Shown here: positions 14,326 to 16,695 of the stretch, piece by piece
Layout of the letters: every line of letters begins with the position of its first letter
Numbering within the stretch: position 1 is the first letter of the stretch
Source: Oxalobacteraceae bacterium UBA4003
GTDB lineage: Bacteria > Pseudomonadota > Gammaproteobacteria > Burkholderiales > Burkholderiaceae_D
Assembly (NCBI GenBank): GCA_002384815.1
Contig: DGBN01000049.1
Location: 18,535-35,229 of the forward strand
DNA length: 16,695 nucleotides
Reading direction: 5' to 3'
The notes under the pieces: model-generated
What the model was told of the DNA's origin: nothing
The model's input: only the letters and a program-made list of their open reading frames with translations
The model's database searches: none
Made by a program: the position numbers and the translations under genes

Positions 14326-15057
14326 TTCCTGACGGACGATGGCGTCCTGCACAACATCATTCGCGCGATCGATCCGCAACCGCAGGATACGATGGTGGAA
14401 ATCGGCCCCGGCCTTGCAGCAATGACGCGCCTGCTGCTGGACGGTGTGAACCAGATGCATGTAGTGGAACTGGATCGTGATCTGGTTGAACGTTTGAAAA
14501 AAACCTTTGATCCAAAAAAACTGATTATCCATTCCGCAGACGCATTGCAATTCGATTTTTCGACAATTCCGGTTCCGGCCGGCAGCAAATTGCGCGTAGT
14601 CGGCAATCTGCCGTATAACATTTCCAGCCCTTTGCTGTTCCATCTGGCAGAGATGGCACCGCACGTGCAGGACCAGCATTTCATGCTGCAAAAGGAAGTC
14701 GTGGAGCGCATGGTAGCCGAGCCGGGCAGCAAAACCTACGGTCGCCTGTCGGTGATGCTGCAATGGCGCTATCACATGGAGTTGATGTTCGTTGTGCCGC
14801 CGACCGCATTCGATCCGCCGCCGCGTGTGGAGTCCGCGATTGTGCGCATGATTCCCCTGCCGAATCCCTTGCCTTGCGATCAGGAGAAGCTGGAACAAGT
14901 CGTGTTGAAGGCATTTTCGCAACGCCGCAAAGTCATACGTAATTGCCTGGCAGGGATGTTTGTCGAAAGTGATTTGATCGAAGTCGGCATCGATCCGCAA
15001 ATGCGCCCGGAAACCATTCCACTCGCGCAATACGTCGCGCTTGCCAATCGCCTGTAA
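14290..15057 (+). CDS. rsmA: 16S rRNA adenine dimethyltransferase RsmA (KsgA)
   Basis: This 255-residue cytoplasmic methyltransferase dimethylates two adjacent adenines near the 3' end of 16S rRNA, a late step of 30S assembly; its loss gives kasugamycin resistance. The family start RFGQNFLTD (8-16), SAM motif I VEIGPGLAAMT (36-46; the usual GLGALT reads GLAAMT), acidic ribose-binding Glu60 (VVELD), Asp84 (SADAL) and the catalytic NLPYNISSPL (106-115) are all present. FSQRRK begins the C-terminal rRNA-contact region. ATG 14290 fits the family N-terminus but has no Shine-Dalgarno. Its place after pdxA is as in E. coli, where apaG follows; here gloA follows instead. Confidence 0.95.
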   Translation: MKHIPRKRFGQNFLTDDGVLHNIIRAIDPQPQDTMVEIGPGLAAMTRLLLDGVNQMHVVELDRDLVERLKKTFDPKKLIIHSADALQFDFSTIPVPAGSKLRVVGNLPYNISSPLLFHLAEMAPHVQDQHFMLQKEVVERMVAEPGSKTYGRLSVMLQWRYHMELMFVVPPTAFDPPPRVESAIVRMIPLPNPLPCDQEKLEQVVLKAFSQRRKVIRNCLAGMFVESDLIEVGIDPQMRPETIPLAQYVALANRL

Positions 15058-15144
15058 GCAAATTGGCTGCGGCGTATCGTCGGCAGGAAATACGCGATCG
15101 GCATAAAATAGGCGCTTCATTCAATTCGTATTGCGGAGATCTCC

Positions 15145-15564
15145 ATGCGCATTCTTCACACCATGCTTCGCGTCGGCGATTTGCAGCGGTCTATCGATTT
15201 TTACACCAGGGTACTGGGCATGAAAGTGCTGCGTACCAAGGAAAATACCGAGTACAAATACACGCTGGCCTTTCTCGGATATGGCAGCAATCCCGATCAT
15301 GCCGAGCTGGAGCTGACATATAACCATGGCACCGATCATTACGACATGGGTACGGCTTACGGGCACATCGCCATTTCGGTCGATGACGCATACAAGGCGT
15401 GTGCGGATGTGAAAGCGGCCGGCGGCAATGTGACGCGCGAGGCAGGGCCGGTCATGGGTGGCAACTCGGTGATTGCCTTCGTGACCGATCCTGACGGTTA
15501 CAAGATCGAGTTCATCGAACGCAAGGATGATGAGCGTCCGGAAGAGTCCGGTCGCCATGTGTAG
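15145..15564 (+). CDS. gloA: Lactoylglutathione lyase (glyoxalase I)
   Basis: This 139-residue cytoplasmic metalloenzyme turns the hemithioacetal of methylglyoxal and glutathione into S-lactoylglutathione. It is very close to E. coli GloA across the whole length, beginning RILHTMLRVGDLQRSIDFYT. All four metal ligands keep E. coli numbering: His5, Glu56, His74 (TAYGHIAISV) and Glu122 (YKIEFIE). The short form without eukaryotic insertions suggests the nickel/cobalt-preferring class. Shine-Dalgarno GGAG (15135-15138) sits six bases before the ATG. The 87-base gap after rsmA holds a TAAAAT (15104-15109) without a good -35, so it could be read through from rsmA or have its own weak promoter. Confidence 0.96.
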   Translation: MRILHTMLRVGDLQRSIDFYTRVLGMKVLRTKENTEYKYTLAFLGYGSNPDHAELELTYNHGTDHYDMGTAYGHIAISVDDAYKACADVKAAGGNVTREAGPVMGGNSVIAFVTDPDGYKIEFIERKDDERPEESGRHV

Positions 15565-15600
15565 TTTGGTTGGAAATTACAACTGACAGTGCAAGTCTGA

Positions 15601-15625
15601 AACGGTGCCGTCCAGCGGCATCGTT
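15601..15625. other. Hairpin between convergent gloA and metallopeptidase genes
   Basis: AACGGTGCCG and CGGCATCGTT form a 10-base-pair stem with one wobble around the loop TCCAG, at the meeting point of two convergent genes. No T-run follows on either strand, so it is at best a weak or factor-dependent terminator. Confidence 0.4.
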
Positions 15626-16527
15626 CAAAAGATGGGTAGCGTCTCCGGCGCATGATCGCGCAAGGCTTTTTTCGCTGCCGCAAATTCCGGAAAGACCGAT
15701 TGCACGGTGGCCCAGAACTGCGGGCTGTGATTCATCTCGCGCAAATGCGACAACTCATGTGCAATCACATAATCGATCAACGGCAAGGCGAAATGAACCA
15801 GGCGCCAGTTCAGGCGTATCTTGCCATCCGCTGTGCATGAACCCCATTGCGTCATGGCTGACGACAGTGCGAAAGACTGATAACTGACGTCGAGTTTTTC
15901 CGCATAGACCGGCAGACGTTCGGCAAAAATACGTTTGGCCTCCAGTTGCAACCAGCCTTGTACGCGATCCTTCAACTGCTGCTCGGCCGCATCCGATGGC
16001 AGGCAGACGGTCAATTCTTTCGTGGCCGGATCGTACAGAATGCCGGCGGCCTGCGTGGCAAGAATGCGCAGCGTGATGTCATGACCCAGGTAGGGTAGCG
16101 TGCCGCCGTCGCGCCATTCCATTTGCGGTTGCAGCCGGCGCGCAGAACGTTCGCGCCGTTCATTGAGCTTGGTAAAAATCCAGCGCTGCTTTTCTATGAT
16201 GGCATTTTCAATTTCCGTCAACGTCACCCATTTAGGTGCCGTGATGCGCAAGCCATCGTCGTCGATCATGAATCCGATCGAGCGGCGCTTGGAGCGCACC
16301 AGCGTGTAGTCCAGCGCATGTTCGGCGACTTGCACGCGGCGTTTGCCGGTTGGTATGGGTGCGGGCGCTTCGGTTCTTGGCACCGGTGCATTGGGCAGCA
16401 GCGAACCCGGTGAATGCTTGGGTGCAGGATGATCGATCCGCGGTTGCGACGAAAAATCGGACGAAAAGAAGTCTAGCTGCAGTGCAAGCTGTTGCGGGTC
16501 GGGCGATGTATGTCGAAGCAGCTTCAA
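15625..16527 (-). CDS. YgjP-like (DUF45/M48-type) zinc metallopeptidase
   Basis: This 300-residue protein belongs to the YgjP/SprT-like metallopeptidase group, whose cellular substrates are largely unknown. The zinc site is HELSH (257-261) with a third ligand His267, in HLREMNHSPQFW. The family motif MTQWGSCTADGKIRLNW (225-241) precedes it. The first 65 residues are proline-rich and low in structure after LALQLDFFSSDF, a variable leader common in this group. The only start compatible with that leader is TTG 16527, without a Shine-Dalgarno; a stop lies five codons upstream in the same frame. No signal peptide is seen, so it should be cytoplasmic. It follows plsC by 18 bases and is probably cotranscribed with it. 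Confidence 0.85.
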   Translation of the reverse strand: MKLLRHTSPDPQQLALQLDFFSSDFSSQPRIDHPAPKHSPGSLLPNAPVPRTEAPAPIPTGKRRVQVAEHALDYTLVRSKRRSIGFMIDDDGLRITAPKWVTLTEIENAIIEKQRWIFTKLNERRERSARRLQPQMEWRDGGTLPYLGHDITLRILATQAAGILYDPATKELTVCLPSDAAEQQLKDRVQGWLQLEAKRIFAERLPVYAEKLDVSYQSFALSSAMTQWGSCTADGKIRLNWRLVHFALPLIDYVIAHELSHLREMNHSPQFWATVQSVFPEFAAAKKALRDHAPETLPIF

Positions 16528-16545
16528 GGATAGACGCGCCGTTTA

Positions 16546-16695
16546 TTATTGGTTTTTCGATGCTGTTGCAGGATAGGCATCCGGTGAGATTACCCGCATT
16601 TCAGATTCTATCCAATTTTCGACCTGCTGCATCAGTTCCACCGCAGTTAATCCTTCCGGCGATATCGGCTTGCCGATGGATACGGTCACCAGTCC
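16546..16695 (-). CDS. plsC: 1-acyl-sn-glycerol-3-phosphate acyltransferase, C-terminal end only
   Basis: Only the last 49 residues are in the window; the gene continues beyond its right edge. The visible part reads GLVTVSIGKPISPEGL, then a helix ending WIESEMRVISPDAYP. This matches the C-terminus of betaproteobacterial PlsC-type lysophospholipid acyltransferases, inner-membrane enzymes that make phosphatidic acid. The catalytic HX4D lies outside the window, so the call rests on the tail and on synteny with the YgjP-like gene. It ends in tandem TAA TAA stops (16548 down to 16543). Confidence 0.7.
   Translation of the reverse strand, partial: GLVTVSIGKPISPEGLTAVELMQQVENWIESEMRVISPDAYPATASKNQ

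Noticed and set aside
14170..15120. Long minus-strand open frame (about 316 codons) over pdxA end and rsmA
   Set aside because: It is a shadow of rsmA, whose SAM and NLPYN motifs are intact; no promoter or ribosome site is seen on that strand.

Overview
The window looks like chromosomal housekeeping DNA from a betaproteobacterium of the Burkholderiales. Oxalobacteraceae (Herminiimonas/Janthinobacterium-like) is the best guess, from moderate GC, the block order lptD-surA-pdxA-rsmA-gloA, a divergent amgK-murU pair and FdsA-type formate dehydrogenase. The genus is inferred from gene content and protein style, not proven. I see no tRNA, rRNA, CRISPR array, insertion sequence or prophage.

Layout. 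(1) 1-2954, plus strand: the C-terminal two thirds of a cysteine-containing molybdenum formate dehydrogenase alpha subunit, a strong intrinsic terminator, then a separately transcribed FdhD/FdsC-type maturation factor. (2) 2974-4302, minus strand: a DadA-type D-amino acid dehydrogenase. (3) 4303-4983: a 351-base intergenic region with a candidate promoter overlapped by a Fur-like operator. It precedes a strong ribosome binding site and a 109-residue Cys/His-containing protein that I do not recognise. (4) 5015-9400: a bidirectional terminator closes a minus-strand run amgK-murU-pepP-ubiH (MurNAc recycling kinase and uridylyltransferase, proline aminopeptidase, ubiquinone hydroxylase). (5) 9502-15564: a plus-strand run lptD-surA-pdxA-rsmA-gloA. 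(6) 15625-16695, minus strand: a YgjP-like zinc metallopeptidase behind the 3' end of a PlsC-type acyltransferase.

How the genes fit together. SurA is the periplasmic chaperone that delivers LptD to the outer membrane, so these neighbours form one assembly pathway. AmgK and MurU, divergent from lptD, make UDP-MurNAc from recovered MurNAc, so the shared 101-base spacer lies between outer-membrane assembly and peptidoglycan recycling. FdhD prepares the molybdenum cofactor for the formate dehydrogenase next to it.

Most of the window is conventional. The best candidate for something undescribed is the small protein at 4654-4983 with its iron-type control region. Secondary points are an FdhD that lacks the sulfur-transfer CxxC, an LptD with only two cysteines, and several tiny leader frames that overlap gene starts.
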